DNA from: HyVt-560 sp964577195
GTDB lineage: Bacteria > Pseudomonadota > Gammaproteobacteria > UWMA-0217
Assembly (NCBI GenBank): GCA_964577195.1
Contig: CAZNYF010000038.1
Location: forward strand, 1-18,851
Direction: 5' to 3'
DNA length: 18,851 nt
The notes under the pieces are model-generated. The model was given only the letters and a program-made list of their open reading frames with translations, was not told the origin of the DNA and ran no database searches. The position numbers were made by a program, and so were the translations under genes. This document shows positions 6,832-14,699 of the stretch, in pieces (within the stretch, counting starts at the first letter, position 1; each line of letters begins with the position of its first letter).

Positions 6832-7758
6832 TTAACTAGAAACTGTCTTTAACCAATCCTGATGATTATCCAGTCTGCCATGCACCGCATCAAAATATAA
6901 CGATTGCAGTTGCGTGGTAATTGGGCCGCGCCCGCCATTGCCGATGGTGCGGTTGTCTACTTCGCGAATCGGCGTCACTTCCGCAGCAGTGCCAGTAAAG
7001 AATGCTTCATCCGCAATATAGACTTCATCGCGGGTAATACGCTTTTCACGAATCTCTAATCCTAGCTCGGTTGCGAGTTGAAAGATTGTATTGCGCGTAA
7101 TGCCGTCGAGTGCCGAGGTTAAATCCGGCGTAAAAATAATACCCTCACGAATGATGAAGATATTCTCCCCGCTGCCTTCAGCAACAAATCCATCGACATC
7201 AAGCAGCATGGCTTCATCATAACCATCGGTAATGGCCTCTTGTAGCGCCAGCATTGAATTGATGTAATTGCCGTTCGCTTTGGCTTTGCACATACTGATA
7301 TTGACGTGATGACGGGTGTAGGAGGAAGTCTTGATGCGAATACCTTTTTCCATATTCTCGGCACCAAGATAAGAACCCCATTCCCAGGCTGCGATCATCG
7401 CATGAACCTTGAGATTGTCAGCACGCAGGCCCATGCCCTCAGAGCCATAAAAAAACATCGGACGCAGGTAAGCGGTTTCTAAATTATTGCGGCTCACCGC
7501 ATCGAGCTGCGCCTGCATCAGCGTGTCGTAGTCGAACGGCGCGGGCATGTTCATGATTTTGGCGGAATTCAGCAGCCGCTTGGTGTGTTCTTCGAGGCGG
7601 AAAATTGCAGTACCTTGCTCGGCTTTATAGGCTCGGACGCCCTCGAAAACGCCCATCCCGTAATGCAGGGTATGCGTTAACACGTGAACCTTCGCATCCC
7701 GCCAGGGAATGAATTCGCCATCTAGCCAGATTTCGCCATCTTGATCATCCATCGACAT
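6832..7758 (-). CDS. ilvE: Branched-chain amino acid aminotransferase IlvE
   Basis: PLP-dependent fold-type IV transaminase that makes valine, leucine and isoleucine from their 2-oxo acids with glutamate, and runs in reverse in degradation. 308 residues, as usual. IWLDGEFIPWRDAKVHVLTHTLHYG is at the N terminus, Lys160 in CKAKANGNYINS is the PLP Schiff-base lysine, EGSGENIF and LDGITRNTI bind PLP phosphate, and FFTGTAAEVTPI lies near the C terminus. The start at 7758 has GGAG eight bases upstream; longer in-frame starts (to 7833) lack a site and a fitting sequence. Divergent from valS with 146 bp between. Confidence 0.95.
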   Translation of the reverse strand: MSMDDQDGEIWLDGEFIPWRDAKVHVLTHTLHYGMGVFEGVRAYKAEQGTAIFRLEEHTKRLLNSAKIMNMPAPFDYDTLMQAQLDAVSRNNLETAYLRPMFFYGSEGMGLRADNLKVHAMIAAWEWGSYLGAENMEKGIRIKTSSYTRHHVNISMCKAKANGNYINSMLALQEAITDGYDEAMLLDVDGFVAEGSGENIFIIREGIIFTPDLTSALDGITRNTIFQLATELGLEIREKRITRDEVYIADEAFFTGTAAEVTPIREVDNRTIGNGGRGPITTQLQSLYFDAVHGRLDNHQDWLKTVSS

Positions 7759-7904
7759 GGATCGTTCTCCAAACTGAAAAGTAAGTGTGCTCACTGTCCA
7801 TTTAACCGAGCACAGGACCGGATATTGCACCACAAAATCGCGCTCAACGATAGCCTCCGAGTCGGTTATACTGCGATGCTTTGCGGCACTAATCTCGAAA
7901 CAAC

Positions 7905-10667
7905 ATGGATAAAACTTACAACCCTCACGAAATTGAACGCCATTGGTACGAAGAATGGGAGAAGAAAGGCTATTTCAAGCCATCAGGTGAGGGCAAGCCG
8001 TACTGCATTATGATCCCGCCGCCCAATGTCACGGGCACGCTACACATGGGGCACGCGTTTCAAGATACGCTGATGGACTCATTGACCCGCTATCACCGCA
8101 TGTGTGGGGATAATACCTTGTGGCAACCTGGGACAGATCATGCGGGGATTGCGACGCAAATGGTGGTCGAGCGGCAGCTTAATGCCGAAGGCAAGACTCG
8201 TCACGATCTTGGTCGGGACAAATTTATTGAGCGCGTCTGGGACTGGAAAGAACACTCCGGTGGCGTAATTACAAGTCAGTTGCGTCGCATGGGTGCATCA
8301 CTGGATTGGTCGCGTGAGCGTTTCACGATGGACGAAGGTTTGTCCGAAGCTGTAGTCGATGTGTTCGTGCAGCTCTATGAAGAAGGTTTGATCTATCGCG
8401 GCAAGCGTTTGGTCAATTGGGATCCGGTTTTACATACCGCAATTTCTGACCTTGAAGTGGTGTCGGAAGAAGAAAACGGCCACATGTGGCACATGCGTTA
8501 TCCGCTTGCCGATGGCTCAGGAGAATTGGTGGTGGCGACTACCCGCCCGGAAACCATGCTTGGAGATTCTGCTGTTGCAGTTCACCCGGAAGATGAGCGA
8601 TACGCTGCACTGGTTGGAAAGGAAATTTCCTTACCACTGACTGATCGAACCATCCCGATTATTGCCGACGATTATGTCGATCCGGAATTTGGCACTGGCT
8701 GCGTCAAAATCACTCCGGCGCATGACTTTAACGATTACGAAGTCGGTCAAAGAAACAATCTCGAAAAAATCAACGTTCTCACTATCGACGCCCGCATCAA
8801 TGATGAGATGCCAGAAAAATACCGTGGTATGGATCGCTATGAGGCTAGAAAAGCCATTGTTAAAGATTTAGAAGATCTTGGCTTGATGGAAAAAATTGTT
8901 GATCATAAATTAATGGTGCCGCGTGGAGACCGTTCCGGCACCGTCATCGAGCCATTTTTAACCGATCAATGGTACGTAAAAATTGAGCCACTAGCCAAGC
9001 CTGCAATCGAGGCTGTTGAAAATGGGGATATTAAATTTGTTCCTGAAAATTGGGAAAAGACCTATTTTGAATGGATGCGAAATATACAGGATTGGTGCAT
9101 CTCGCGGCAGCTCTGGTGGGGGCATCGAATCCCGGCTTGGTATGATGAAGCAGGCAATTTTTATGTCGGTAAAGACGAAGCCGATGCGAGAGCAAAAAAC
9201 GATCTCTCCGATGATATAAAACTGACTCAGGATAATGATGTTTTAGATACCTGGTTTTCCTCAGCACTGTGGCCATTCTCAACCCTCGGCTGGCCGCAAA
9301 AAACACCAGAACTGGAAGCGTTTTATCCGACCAATGTTTTAGTCACGGGTTTCGATATTATCTTTTTCTGGGTCGCGAGAATGATCATGTTTGGCCTGAA
9401 ATTTATGGGCGATGTACCATTTAAAGAAGTCTACGTCACCGGATTAATCCGCGATGCCGAAGGCCAGAAAATGTCAAAATCCAAAGGCAACGTGCTCGAC
9501 CCGCTGGATTTAATCGACGGCATTGATCTTGAAAGCCTGGTAGAAAAATCCGCCAGCAACATGATGCAGCCAGAACAAGCGGCAAAAATAACCAAACAAA
9601 CGCGCAAGCATTTTCCCGATGGTATTCCAGCTTTCGGCACCGATGCCATTCGTTTTACCTTCGCTGCATTAGCCTCAACCGGTCGAGATATTCGCTTCGA
9701 TTTAAGTCGTGTAGAGGGTTATCGGAACTTCTGTAATAAAATCTGGAATGCAGCGCGTTACGTCATGATGCAATGCGAAGATCATGATCCAAAAGATCAA
9801 TCAATCACAGCAGAATATTCGGTAGCCGATCAATGGATCAATAGTGAATTAAATAATGCAGCTGCAACCATCAACGAGCATTTAAATAAATACCGTTTTG
9901 ATATCGCCGCAAAAGCCATGTATGAATTTACCTGGCATGAATTCTGTGACTGGTACTTAGAGCTATCCAAACCCGTCATGTTTTCCGACACCGCCAGTGA
10001 CGCACAAAAACTAGGCACACGCCTGACTTTAATTAATACACTGGAATCACTGCTGCGATTAATGCATCCAGTGATGCCATTTATCACTGAAGAAATCTGG
10101 CAGCAAATAAAACCCCTCACAGGAAAAGAGGGGGATTCTATTCAATTGGAACCTTACCCTCAAGCCGATGGTGCGCAACAACAAGCTGAAGCCGTTGCCG
10201 ATATTGACTGGGTAAAATCATTCGTCATAGGCATCAGAAAAATTCGCTCGGAAATGAACGTTAATCCAGGTAAAAAAATCCCCGTGCTACTCGCAAACTA
10301 CTCAGAGCAAGATCAGCAACGCTACCAAAAAACCAGCGCCTACCTGAAGCAAATGGCAAAGCTCGAATCCATAGAATGGATTGACGAAGCCGATGCTCCG
10401 CAAGCCGCAATGGCGCTAGTAGGCGAAATGAAAGTGCTCATTCCACTTGCAGGACTCATTGATCGTGATGCCGAAATAGAACGCCTCAGCAAAGAAATCA
10501 CCAAACTAAAAGACAATCTCGATAAAACCGAAGCTAGATTAAATAACCCCAGCTTTGCCGACAAAGCACCAGAGCAAGTTGTCAAACAAGCCAGGGATCA
10601 GGCAGAAAGCCAGCGAACGAAATTACAAGATTTAGAGCATCAGTTGGAGAAGATTCAATCACTGTAA
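7905..10667 (+). CDS. valS: Valyl-tRNA synthetase ValS
   Basis: Class Ia aminoacyl-tRNA synthetase that activates valine and charges tRNA-Val, editing threonine. 920 residues, within the family range (about 870-950). The N-terminal PPPNVTGTLHMGHAF carries the HIGH-type motif HMGH (47-50). The editing (CP1) domain has TTRPETMLGDSAVAVHP and GTGCVKITPAHDFND. The active site resumes with WCISRQLWWGHRIPAW, and KMSKS is at 522-526. An anticodon-binding region (about 640-800) precedes a C-terminal coiled coil (about 852-920, IERLSKEITKLKDNLDKTEARLN) that is typical of ValS and binds the tRNA. The ATG lacks a clear ribosome binding site. A TATACT box (7867-7872) could be its -10 element, but no good -35 accompanies it. 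Confidence 0.97.
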   Translation: MDKTYNPHEIERHWYEEWEKKGYFKPSGEGKPYCIMIPPPNVTGTLHMGHAFQDTLMDSLTRYHRMCGDNTLWQPGTDHAGIATQMVVERQLNAEGKTRHDLGRDKFIERVWDWKEHSGGVITSQLRRMGASLDWSRERFTMDEGLSEAVVDVFVQLYEEGLIYRGKRLVNWDPVLHTAISDLEVVSEEENGHMWHMRYPLADGSGELVVATTRPETMLGDSAVAVHPEDERYAALVGKEISLPLTDRTIPIIADDYVDPEFGTGCVKITPAHDFNDYEVGQRNNLEKINVLTIDARINDEMPEKYRGMDRYEARKAIVKDLEDLGLMEKIVDHKLMVPRGDRSGTVIEPFLTDQWYVKIEPLAKPAIEAVENGDIKFVPENWEKTYFEWMRNIQDWCISRQLWWGHRIPAWYDEAGNFYVGKDEADARAKNDLSDDIKLTQDNDVLDTWFSSALWPFSTLGWPQKTPELEAFYPTNVLVTGFDIIFFWVARMIMFGLKFMGDVPFKEVYVTGLIRDAEGQKMSKSKGNVLDPLDLIDGIDLESLVEKSASNMMQPEQAAKITKQTRKHFPDGIPAFGTDAIRFTFAALASTGRDIRFDLSRVEGYRNFCNKIWNAARYVMMQCEDHDPKDQSITAEYSVADQWINSELNNAAATINEHLNKYRFDIAAKAMYEFTWHEFCDWYLELSKPVMFSDTASDAQKLGTRLTLINTLESLLRLMHPVMPFITEEIWQQIKPLTGKEGDSIQLEPYPQADGAQQQAEAVADIDWVKSFVIGIRKIRSEMNVNPGKKIPVLLANYSEQDQQRYQKTSAYLKQMAKLESIEWIDEADAPQAAMALVGEMKVLIPLAGLIDRDAEIERLSKEITKLKDNLDKTEARLNNPSFADKAPEQVVKQARDQAESQRTKLQDLEHQLEKIQSL

Positions 10668-10695
10668 TCTTCGTGAATCACGAAGAGTTCTTCTT
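10668..10695 (+). terminator. Probable intrinsic terminator of valS
   Basis: A perfect 8-bp stem TCTTCGTG/CACGAAGA with loop AAT begins at the base after the valS stop codon, followed by GTTCTTCTT. The T tract is interrupted and the stem is modest in G+C, so strength is uncertain. Confidence 0.55.
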
Positions 10696-10778
10696 AGTGT
10701 CCTGGATCGGCTTCTTTTTTTGATGTTGGTTTTCCAATATGACGGCTGAGCAGTCCCATTTAATTTCAATATCCTAAG

Positions 10779-10855
10779 TGGCTGAAATCCTATTCTGGAG
10801 ATCAGTGCTTCCAGATTCCAGTATTAATTCAATTACTAAAAAAATATTTCAGCCA
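10779..10855. repeat. Nested inverted repeat in A+T-rich spacer upstream of peroxidase gene
   Basis: Outer arms TGGCTGAAAT (10779-10788) and ATTTCAGCCA (10846-10855) are perfect complements; inside them sits TCTGGA/TCCAGA (10794-10799 and 10810-10815). The structure ends four bases before a possible -35 box, so it might be an operator or a folded leader, or the trace of a small mobile element. The rest of the 324-base spacer (10668-10991) is A+T-rich and holds no ORF I can support. Confidence 0.45.
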
Positions 10856-10858
10856 TTC

Positions 10859-10887
10859 TTGAAAAATAGAATTTTCTTTCCTATGCT
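10859..10887 (+). promoter_or_regulatory. Possible sigma-70 promoter for the peroxidase gene
   Basis: TTGAAA (10859-10864, 5 of 6 consensus bases), a 17-bp spacer and TATGCT (10882-10887, 4 of 6) lie about 105 bp before the peroxidase ATG. In A+T-rich DNA such matches arise by chance, so this is only a candidate. Confidence 0.33.
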
Positions 10888-10991
10888 TATATAGCCTTGA
10901 TTGGTTGCATTAATCTGTACTTATTTAATTAACCGATTGAGTGTGGGTGTTACATCGTAATTGAATTATAAAGAAATAAGGAGAGATTTAA

Positions 10992-12404
10992 ATGTCAAAT
11001 AATCATGGTATGCATAGCCTCGATGGAATTAACGCTTTCTGTTCCCCAGCCCATCAAAGAATTCCCGGTGAAAGTTTTGGGCGTATTTTTAATTTAGCGC
11101 CGCTTAACACATTACCAAGTTCGCTGAAGAGTCTGGGCGTACAAAATGGACCAATGGATGGTGGTAAAAATGCTGATAGGACAAGTTCAGTTGCTGTTGG
11201 GCAGGTGTTTTTTGGCCAGTTTATTGATCATGATATTACTCTGGATGTGATGTCTAGTCTGTCGGCTACGACTGATATTAGTCAGCTTCAGAATGCTCGG
11301 AGCCCATCCCTTGATTTGGATAATATATATGGACTTGGGCCAGAGGCTCAGCCCTATCTTTATCATTCTGAAGCAGAAGGTAAATTTAATGGGATTAAAT
11401 TATTATTCGGAGCTGATCTGCCTGGAGCAACTGTATTACAACAGAATGATTTAGTTAGATCTGTACATGGCAGGGCTGTTATTGGTGATCCGAGAAATGA
11501 TGAAAACAGGATTATTTCACAGTTACAGTTAGCGATGATTAGATTTCATAACCACGTTGTCGATCATTTATCTTCCGATCATAGCGGCTCGGAACTATAT
11601 GATTTGTCCCGTGAACTCACGACTTGGCATTATCAATGGGTGGTTGTTCATGATTATCTGGTCAAGATGTGTGGTAGTGCTGTTGTCAATGATATTTTAG
11701 GTAATGGTTGTCAGTATTATCATGCTGAGACTGGGGATGCCTTTATACCTATTGAGTTTTCTGTAGCGGCCTATCGTTTCGGCCACTCAATGATCCCGCA
11801 AAAAATACAAATTCAAAAAAACAAATCGGCTTTGGAATTATTTGGAAGATTTCTGGGAGGAGGTTTTTCGCCGCTTAGTGATGAAGAAGGGATTGTTGAT
11901 TGGTTGGAGTTAGTTGAGAGTAATGCTGGTCGGAATGTACAAATGGCAGAAAAATTGGATACTAAAATGGCGACTGATCTGCTTAAACTGCCTTTTATAA
12001 AAGAAGGAGAGGCTTCGCTGGCTACTCGAAATTTATTGCGTGGTCAGGGGTTTTTATTGCCATCTGGGGAAAATATTGCCAAAGCAATGGGAAGATCTGA
12101 AGCTGAAATTGATACGGTAAGTCAGGCGGCTCAAGCTGTAGCTGGCGCTGATATTGACATCTCAACGGGTACGCCTCTGTGGTTTTATCTTCTCACAGAA
12201 GCAGAAACGGTTGGTAGAGAAACCAAGCCTGATCAATTTGATTTAGGTGAAGGCCTCGGACCTGTAGGTGCCAGGATTGTCGCAGAAACATTGATCGGGC
12301 TTATACAGGTTGATCCAAGGTCCTATATTTCAGTTAACAGAAATTGGGAACCTAGTGATGGACTGGGTGTTTCTACTCTAGGAGAAATGTTGGTTTATTC
12401 TTAG
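10992..12404 (+). CDS. Animal-type haem peroxidase (peroxidase-cyclooxygenase superfamily, peroxicin-like)
   Basis: 470 residues, comprising the haem peroxidase core with no added domains. By comparison with myeloperoxidase, FFGQFIDHD holds the distal His80 with Asp79 and the calcium-site Asp81; SLDLDNIYG (106-114) is the calcium loop; GDPRNDEN carries the catalytic Arg168 and Glu171; RFHNHVVDHL follows; and YRFGHSMIP supplies the proximal His265. Asp79 and Glu171 correspond to the two acids that form ester bonds to haem in mammalian members. These enzymes use H2O2 to oxidise halides, thiocyanate or phenols. There is no signal peptide, membrane segment or visible RTX repeat, so export is not evident. 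The ribosome binding site AAGGAGAG is strong. The gene is visibly richer in A+T than valS or nadA and stands alone between valS and an opposing transporter operon, suggesting acquisition by transfer (inference). Confidence 0.9.
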   Translation: MSNNHGMHSLDGINAFCSPAHQRIPGESFGRIFNLAPLNTLPSSLKSLGVQNGPMDGGKNADRTSSVAVGQVFFGQFIDHDITLDVMSSLSATTDISQLQNARSPSLDLDNIYGLGPEAQPYLYHSEAEGKFNGIKLLFGADLPGATVLQQNDLVRSVHGRAVIGDPRNDENRIISQLQLAMIRFHNHVVDHLSSDHSGSELYDLSRELTTWHYQWVVVHDYLVKMCGSAVVNDILGNGCQYYHAETGDAFIPIEFSVAAYRFGHSMIPQKIQIQKNKSALELFGRFLGGGFSPLSDEEGIVDWLELVESNAGRNVQMAEKLDTKMATDLLKLPFIKEGEASLATRNLLRGQGFLLPSGENIAKAMGRSEAEIDTVSQAAQAVAGADIDISTGTPLWFYLLTEAETVGRETKPDQFDLGEGLGPVGARIVAETLIGLIQVDPRSYISVNRNWEPSDGLGVSTLGEMLVYS

Positions 12405-12443
12405 TCTATCGTGAGCGTAAAAAGGCTGGAGTAGATTTTGAAA

Positions 12444-13820
12444 TTATGATCCGTAAACTAATTCCGGCAACCAGGTCACTAATTTAGGCCAGGCCGCTAG
12501 CATCGCTAATGTCACTAGCTGAATAGCAATAAACGGCATAACCCCTTTATAAATATCTGTAGTCTTAACCGATTCTGGAGCAACTCCTCGCAGATAAAAT
12601 AATGCAAATCCAAACGGTGGGGTGAGGAATGAGGTTTGTAAGTTAATCGCAATCATAATTCCGAGCCACACTGGGTCTAGCCCCATTGTTAGCAGTATTG
12701 GCCCAACGATGGGGACGACAACAAATGTGATCTCGATAAAATCCAGTACAAACCCAAGCACAAACATGAGCAGCATGACAATGAGTACTGCGCCGAATAT
12801 GCCGACAGGGAGGCTGTTGAGCAACTCATGTACCGCCTCATCGCCACCAAACCCTCTAAAAACCAGCGAAAACAATGTCGCGCCGATGAGGATCATAAAC
12901 ACCATGCTGGTGACGCGTGCGGTGGTGCGAACGACATCCTGAAGCAGCTTGAAATTTAATTGTCTGTTGAGTGCTGCGAGTAACATCGCACCCATTGCGC
13001 CAACCGATGCGGCTTCTGTGGGCGTAGCAATACCACCGATGATTGAACCTAGCACGGCAAAGATGAGTAGTAAGGGTGGCAGTAGCACACGTAGAATTTG
13101 TAGCAGTGTGACTTTCTCGTGTGGCTCGCGAGGTGGCGGTGGCGGCATCATTTCGGGCTTGATCACGGTCATTAGCACCAGGTATGCGAGGTATAGAGCA
13201 ACCAAAATCATTCCCGGAATGACTGCGCCGAGGAACAGATCTCCCACTGAAACTGTGTCTGGAGAGTAGTTGCCCATACTCAGCTGCGCCTGCTGATAGG
13301 CTGAGGAAAGTACATCGCCCAGTAGCACTAAAACGATGGAGGGCGGTATGATCTGACCTAGCGTGCCGGAGGCGCAGATGGTGCCTGTAGCCAGTTTGGG
13401 GTCATAGCCGCGTTTGAGCATGGTGGGTAGCGAAAGTAGTCCCATCGTTACCACTGTGGCACCGACGATGCCGGTGCTGGCGGCGAGCAACATACCCACA
13501 ATGATGACGGCATAAGCCAACCCGCCTCGATTTTCGCCAAACAGCTGCGCCATCGTTTCGAGCAATTCTTCTGCCAGTCGCGAGCGTTCCAGCATGACCC
13601 CCATAAAAACGAACAGGGGCACTGCCAGTAAAGTTTGATTGCCCATAATGCCGAACAGGCGGCTGGGGAATGCTTGTAGAAAAACCAGATCAAAGTTGCC
13701 CGTTAGTACGCCACCAAATGCAAATAACAATGCAGTGCCAGCCAGCGTAAATGCGACCGGAAACCCAGCCATTAAAAACAAAATAACGGTGAGAAAAAGA
13801 AGTAGTGCAATCAGTCCCAT
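12444..13820 (-). CDS. dctM: TRAP transporter large permease DctM
   Basis: Large membrane subunit of a tripartite ATP-independent periplasmic transporter, moving a substrate (usually an organic acid) inward with sodium. 458 residues, with about twelve hydrophobic segments across the whole length. The family signature is TICASGTLGQIIPPSIVLVLLGD, and the C-terminal NLQTSFLTPPFGFALFYLRGVAPE is also typical. A cytosolic-looking loop in the middle has a proline run (EMMPPPPPREPHEKV). AAGG about ten bases before the ATG is the ribosome binding site and forms the end of one arm of the inverted repeat at 13831-14003. Downstream of dctQ; no dctP is in view. Convergent with the peroxidase gene. Substrate cannot be told from the permease. 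Confidence 0.94.
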   Translation of the reverse strand: MGLIALLLFLTVILFLMAGFPVAFTLAGTALLFAFGGVLTGNFDLVFLQAFPSRLFGIMGNQTLLAVPLFVFMGVMLERSRLAEELLETMAQLFGENRGGLAYAVIIVGMLLAASTGIVGATVVTMGLLSLPTMLKRGYDPKLATGTICASGTLGQIIPPSIVLVLLGDVLSSAYQQAQLSMGNYSPDTVSVGDLFLGAVIPGMILVALYLAYLVLMTVIKPEMMPPPPPREPHEKVTLLQILRVLLPPLLLIFAVLGSIIGGIATPTEAASVGAMGAMLLAALNRQLNFKLLQDVVRTTARVTSMVFMILIGATLFSLVFRGFGGDEAVHELLNSLPVGIFGAVLIVMLLMFVLGFVLDFIEITFVVVPIVGPILLTMGLDPVWLGIMIAINLQTSFLTPPFGFALFYLRGVAPESVKTTDIYKGVMPFIAIQLVTLAMLAAWPKLVTWLPELVYGS

Positions 13821-13957
13821 GAGCGAATTTCCTTGAGGGTATCTCTAAAAATAGAAGTGCTGCTGAGGGAAATCGTGAATAGTGCATTTTTTATGCACAA
13901 ATGAGGCGAATACTGGGTGTATTTAACGATTTTTTGTATAAGAAGGGTGCTGTTCAT
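13811..13957 (-). CDS. Candidate 48-residue small ORF between dctQ and dctM
   Basis: ATG at 13957 lies nine bases after the dctQ stop and follows GAGGAAAAACC, a credible ribosome binding site; the stop overlaps the first codons of dctM. The product begins MNSTLLIQKIVKYTQYSP and is basic at the N terminus with a weakly hydrophobic centre (NALFTISLSS). I recognise no family. Its 3' half is encoded by one arm of the inverted repeat, so the ORF may be a by-product of that duplication. Even without a functional product, its translation would carry ribosomes through the repeat to dctM. Confidence 0.3.
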   Translation of the reverse strand: MNSTLLIQKIVKYTQYSPHLCIKNALFTISLSSTSIFRDTLKEIRSWD

Positions 13958-14003
13958 GGTTTTTCCTCAGTGGTGCTTGTATTTTTTAGAGATACCCTCA
14001 AGG
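13831..14003. repeat. Long near-perfect inverted repeat across the dctQ-dctM junction
   Basis: Arms are 13831-13853 and 13980-14003: 21 bp are perfectly complementary, then one extra A in the right arm, then two more matching pairs; similarity continues more weakly inward, including CTGAGG/CCTCAG. The loop is 126 nt and contains a hairpin GTGCAT/ATGCAC (13882-13898). The right arm encodes the last residues of DctQ (LEGISKK); the left arm ends at AAGG, the dctM ribosome binding site. In the dctQ-dctM mRNA the stem would bury that site. Confidence 0.85.
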
Positions 14004-14482
14004 CTGCGGCCAATAGTGCTCAGACCTTGTAACAGCAATAGCGCTGCCATCAACGGGATAAAGGTTTTCAGCAGAAACACCAGCGGCAGCCCCCCGGCTT
14101 CGCGAGACCCTTCGAGTAACCGCCAGGAGGCGCTCACATACGGCAGACTGACCCAGATTGTGAAAATACAAAATGGCAGCAAAAATAACAACGTACCGAT
14201 CAAATCCACCCAGGCTTTGCGCTGCGGGCTGAGTTTTCCGTAGAATATGTCTACCCGAACATGCTCATCATGCCCAAGCGTGTACGCTGCGCCCGCCATG
14301 AAAACCAGCGCGTGCAGATAAAGTACCGATTCCTGCATCGCGATTGATCCCCAGTCGAAACCGTATCTCAATACCACAATTAAAAACGTCAGCATCACTG
14401 TTGCCAATACCAGCCAGGCGATACTTTTGCCGATCACTTCATTGATCTGATTGAGTCTTTGGTGGAAGTGGGGCTGGTTCAT
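13967..14482 (-). CDS. dctQ: TRAP transporter small permease DctQ
   Basis: Small membrane subunit that pairs with DctM. From the ATG at 14482 it has 171 residues and four hydrophobic segments: SIAWLVLATVMLTFLIVVL, SVLYLHALVFMAGAAYTLG, LIGTLLFLLPFCIFTIWVSL and FLLKTFIPLMAALLLLQGL. ESVLYLHALVFMAGAAYTLGHDEHVRVD, here from about the second segment on, is the conserved DctQ region (helix then D-x-HVRVD). An in-frame ATG at 14512 would add MRAQHLHLVI; neither start has a clear ribosome binding site, and the shorter one fits the family better. Its 3' end forms one arm of the inverted repeat. No substrate-binding dctP lies upstream; the next gene is divergent. Confidence 0.92.
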   Translation of the reverse strand: MNQPHFHQRLNQINEVIGKSIAWLVLATVMLTFLIVVLRYGFDWGSIAMQESVLYLHALVFMAGAAYTLGHDEHVRVDIFYGKLSPQRKAWVDLIGTLLFLLPFCIFTIWVSLPYVSASWRLLEGSREAGGLPLVFLLKTFIPLMAALLLLQGLSTIGRSLEGISKKYKHH

Positions 14483-14535
14483 AATTACTAGATGAAGGTG
14501 CTGAGCGCGCATTCTATCTTAGATGTTGATTTGAG

Positions 14536-14691
14536 ATGTTGGTATCATCCAGAAGAACATATTTAACACGAGTTACTCTTTTGCTGAAGACGTTTCAACG
14601 CCGGGTTTCAAACCAGGGTAGGTCTACGATTTTACTGGCGCTAGTCGGCGGGTCTTTGATTTATGACTTTAATGTGATCAATCTCTATTGA
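14536..14691 (+). CDS. Candidate 51-residue small membrane protein
   Basis: ATG at 14536 opens a frame with a basic N-terminal half (SSRRTYLTR, LLKTFQRRV) and one hydrophobic stretch, STILLALVGGSLIYDFNVI (about 30-48), ending LY. This positive-then-hydrophobic layout suggests a single-span membrane protein with its N terminus inside. The stop TGA (14689-14691) overlaps the GAGG ribosome binding site of the thioredoxin-like gene, so the genes could be coupled. Against it: no clear ribosome binding site before the ATG, and the alternative TTG at 14581 gives only 36 residues. I recognise no family. Confidence 0.35.
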   Translation: MLVSSRRTYLTRVTLLLKTFQRRVSNQGRSTILLALVGGSLIYDFNVINLY

Positions 14692-14699
14692 GGCGCTAT

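Noticed and set aside
7325..7336. Second TGTAGGAG copy within ilvE
   Set aside because: Only the eight-base head matches, with no palindromic stem or partner arm, and it lies in conserved coding sequence.
12949..13269. Plus-strand ORF of 106 codons opposite dctM
   Set aside because: Antisense shadow of a well-conserved permease gene; composition (Ser, Ile, Pro, Gly runs) reflects the other strand.
13060..13500. GAT triplet in DctM (TGIVGATVV) as an ApbE flavinylation site
   Set aside because: The usual Ser/Thr-Gly-Ala-Thr context is missing, and the position matches a normal conserved DctM stretch.
13917..14243. Plus-strand ORF of 108 codons opposite dctQ
   Set aside because: Antisense shadow. 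The FLEIPSR string it shares with a minus-strand frame near 13840 only mirrors the inverted repeat.
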